From assembly GCF_000346465.2 (NCBI RefSeq), contig NC_034012.1:16302789-16366788 (forward strand): DNA of 64,000 nucleotides, written 5' to 3'. Source of the stretch: Prunus persica (taxonomy: Eukaryota; Streptophyta; Magnoliopsida; Rosales; Rosaceae). The translations under genes and the position numbers were made by a program. How positions within the stretch are numbered: position 1 is the stretch's first letter; every line of letters starts with the position of its first letter. Shown here piece by piece: positions 61,794 through 64,000 of this stretch. Under the pieces are notes generated by a model. It was not told where the DNA came from. It did no database searches and saw nothing but the letters and a program-made list of their open reading frames with translations.

Positions 61794-62759
61794 TGCTAAA
61801 ATATGAATATGGTTTGAATGTATTAAGTTGAGTTTTATTCTTCTCCATAAGGAGGTATATATAAGAGTTTACATGTACTATACAAGGAATTAGATACAGT
61901 AAAGAATTAGGAAAGTATCTCCTAATTATACAATGATTTATCAACTATATAAAAATAGGAAAGTAAATTCCTTAATTAATCAAGGAAGTAAATCTCCTTG
62001 ATTAATTAGGAGACTCACGTCAACACTCCTCCTTAAGTTGGTGCATATATGTCACCAATGCCCAACTTGGTAAGTGAGTCATAAAATACTCTTCCACAAA
62101 CAGCTTTGGTTAAGATATCATGCCAATTGATCTTCTGATTTTACGAATGGTAGGTGGATGATCTTCTTCTCAAGTTTTTCTTTGATAAAATGTCTATCCA
62201 TCTCAACATATTTAGTTCGATCGTGTTGAATTGGATTATGGGCAATATCGATGGCTGACTTGTTATCACAATGTAACTCCATTGACTTTTTTGGCTTGAA
62301 CCCCAATTATGTTAATAGTCTTCTTATCCATAGTAATTCACAAACTCATTGAGCCATTCCTCGATACTCTGCTTCAGCACTAGATCGAGAAACTACATTT
62401 TGTTTCTTACTCCACCAAGTGACTAGGTTACCTCTCACAAAAGTGAAGTAACCTGAAGTAGAACATTTGTCAGTAATAGAGCCAGCCCAATCAACATCTG
62501 TATATCCAACAACTTCGAGATCTCTATTTTTGGAGAACGTTAACCCTTTCTCAGGTGCTGACTTTAAGTATCTTAAGATCCAATCAACTGCATTCCTATG
62601 GGAGACACAGGGTGAATGCATAAACTGACTAACCACACTTACAGCATATGCAATATCTGGTCTTGTGTGAGCTAAATATATCAACCTTCCAACAAGGCGT
62701 TGATACTGTTCCTTATTGGTTGGTTCTTGATCCATGTCTTCACATAACTTGTGATTCAT
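61794..62759 (-). mobile_element. Ty1/copia 3' end: RNase H region plus 3' LTR
   Basis: Minus strand: TNKEQYQRLVGRLIYLAHTR (62710), RYLKSAPEKGLTFS, the RNase H motifs GYTDVDWAGS, SSAEAEYRGM, CDNKSAI and HDRTKYVEMDRHFI, then DQLA and a 1-bp frameshift before DILTKAV. Two stops lie near 62346 and 62306. A polypurine tract (62034-62026) is followed by an LTR of about 232 bp, from TGTTGACG at 62025 to TAGCA at 61794. The 5' part of the element is absent beyond 62759. Confidence 0.88.
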
Positions 62760-62763
62760 CTCA

Positions 62764-63492
62764 ATGGGTGTAGCAAATGAGAAAATGAGGAAGTTTGATG
62801 GTGCAAAGAAGGCAGATGCTAAGAAGTACAGAAGTTTGGTTGGTAGTTTTTTGTATCTTACGGCAACTAGACCAGATATTATGTTTGCTGCAAGTTTACT
62901 TTCACATTATATGCAAGAGCCAAGTCAGATTCATTTTAGAGCTGCAAAAAGGGTGTTGAGATACTTGCAAGGCACACTTGATTATGGAATTTTGTTTACG
63001 GCAGTAGAAAAATCAAGGCTTATTGATTACACAAACAGTGATTGGGCAGAATGTCTTGACAATATGAAGAGCACGTCAGCCTATGTTTTTTCACTTGGTT
63101 TCGGCATATGTTCATGGGCATCAAAGAAGCAAAATGTGTTGACACAATCTACTGCTGAAGCATAGTACATTGCAGCAGCTAAAGCAGCATCACAAGCTGT
63201 ATGGCTTAGAAGGATACTTGAAGACATTGGCGAAAAGCAAGAAGGCGGCACCAAATTATATTGTGACAACAAATCAGCCATTGCCATTGGGAAAAATCCA
63301 GTGAGTCATGATCGTACAAAGCACATTGCCATCAAATACCATTTCATTCGAGAGTCAATTGAGAAAGGTGAAGTTGCACTTGAATACTGCAAGACAGAGG
63401 AGCAGTTGGCAGACATACTCACCAAGGCACTTCCACAAGAGAAGTTTTGCTATTTAAGAGAGCTCATTGGAGTTATGAAGAAAGTCCATTAA
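62764..63492 (+). mobile_element. Second Ty1/copia 3' coding end (RNase H region), broken
   Basis: Plus strand: KKYRSLVGSFLYLTATRPDI, RAAKRVLRYLQGTLDYGILF, DYTNSDWAEC, TQSTAEA then TAG in place of the conserved Glu codon (63165), YIAAAKAASQAVWLRRIL, YCDNKSAIAI, EEQLADILTKALPQEKF, stop at 63490. In the first RNase H motif Asn replaces the expected Asp (YTN for YTD). It belongs to a different copia family from its minus-strand neighbour. Confidence 0.88.
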
Positions 63493-63780
63493 GGGGGAGT
63501 GTTGGAATTAATGCACTTCCTTCATTCTCTAGAATATCTCTATTTATTGCAGTAGCTATAGCTGTCCTTAATTAATTTGGTAGAGTTCCTATGCAATGTC
63601 TTTTAGGTTCTTTAGGAAGTATTCTCTAGAATATTTGTTCTCTTTTTAAAAAGCCTTTGAGCTTATCATTGTAAACACAAGTTAAGTGAATCAGAATACA
63701 AAGAGCTCTGCTGAAGCAACTCATATTTTTAGCACCTCATATTCCATCACAAAACAACACAATCTGACAGCAACAAAGAG
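63491..63780 (+). mobile_element. Polypurine tract and 3' LTR of the second copia element
   Basis: AAGGGGGAG (63491-63499) directly overlaps the stop codon, and the LTR starts TGTTGGAATTAATGCAC at 63500. A TTTTTAAAAAG stretch (63645) could be the TATA region. The end near 63780 is approximate, because the other LTR is not in the window. Confidence 0.7.
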
Positions 63781-64000
63781 CATGACAAGGGGGAGAAGGC
63801 TCAGTCTTCAATAGAGAGCATAAGAAGGAGAAAGGGCCCAATCTTCAACAGAGAGCATTACATGGAGAAAGAAATGCATGGCTCAATCTTCAACAGAGAG
63901 CTAGACACGGAGAGAGTGAAAGATAAAGGCTCATCAATGAGCAGAGAGCTTAACAGGGAGCGTTGAAAAATAAAAGGAAATGGCAGCGGCAGAGAGAGAA
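63781..64000. repeat. Degenerate tandem repeat at the right edge
   Basis: GGCTCA(A/G)TCTTCAA(C/T)AGAGAGC recurs about four times (63810, 63838, 63882, 63931 region) at roughly 45-50 bp spacing, purine-rich. It continues to the window edge. Confidence 0.65.

Overview
This is nuclear DNA from a flowering plant, almost certainly a eudicot. The genes have many small GT-AG introns in AT-rich sequence, every protein resembles plant families, and the intergenic space is full of plant transposon debris. A woody Rosaceae relative (Prunus/Malus type) is my guess from protein flavour only; no marker in the window proves it. I see no rRNA, tRNA, CRISPR array or bacterial feature.

Layout. (1) 1-8143, minus strand: the first six coding exons (804 codons) of xanthine dehydrogenase, running off the left edge. 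(2) 9475-22041, minus strand: a tandem pair of 1-acyl-glycerol-3-phosphate acyltransferase genes (LPAT2/3 class). Both have 11 exons with almost identical exon lengths. The second (16454-22041) is intact at 380 codons. The first (9475-14382) has a 2-bp frameshift in exon 2 and looks like a young pseudogene or an assembly error. Their introns carry MITEs and a SINE with perfect target-site duplications. (3) 22.8-40.2 kb: a graveyard with no intact gene. It holds a MITE, a broken PRP6/STA1-like splicing-factor copy, a WAK-like kinase pseudogene, a Ty3/gypsy remnant, a hAT (zinc-finger MYM-like) transposase pseudogene, a Mutator-type Ulp1/DUF1985 pseudogene, and a solo-LTR-like repeat that interrupts a MITE. 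(4) 41.1-46.6 kb: a foldback element, the tiny RNA polymerase subunit gene NRPB12 (51 codons, 3 exons), a kinase scrap, and an intronless NAC transcription factor. (5) 47.6-51.5 kb: a second copy of the solo-LTR-like repeat in inverted orientation, a hAT remnant and an 825-bp Harbinger/Tourist-type MITE. (6) 52421-59052, plus strand: a complete 16-exon ORC1 gene (852 codons; BAH, PHD finger, AAA+ ATPase), with an E2F-type site upstream. (7) 59.5-64 kb: a possible small secreted-protein gene and two Ty1/copia 3' ends fused head to head.

The intact genes are unrelated housekeeping or regulatory functions: purine catabolism, ER phospholipid synthesis, transcription, a NAC regulator and replication licensing. 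They do not form a pathway. The informative signals are the tandem acyltransferase pair and its decay, nested transposon insertions, and start-site evidence for the NAC gene. I did not find a convincing undescribed system. The most unusual gene-level observation is the frameshifted LPAT paralog, which otherwise retains all its splice sites and reading frames.
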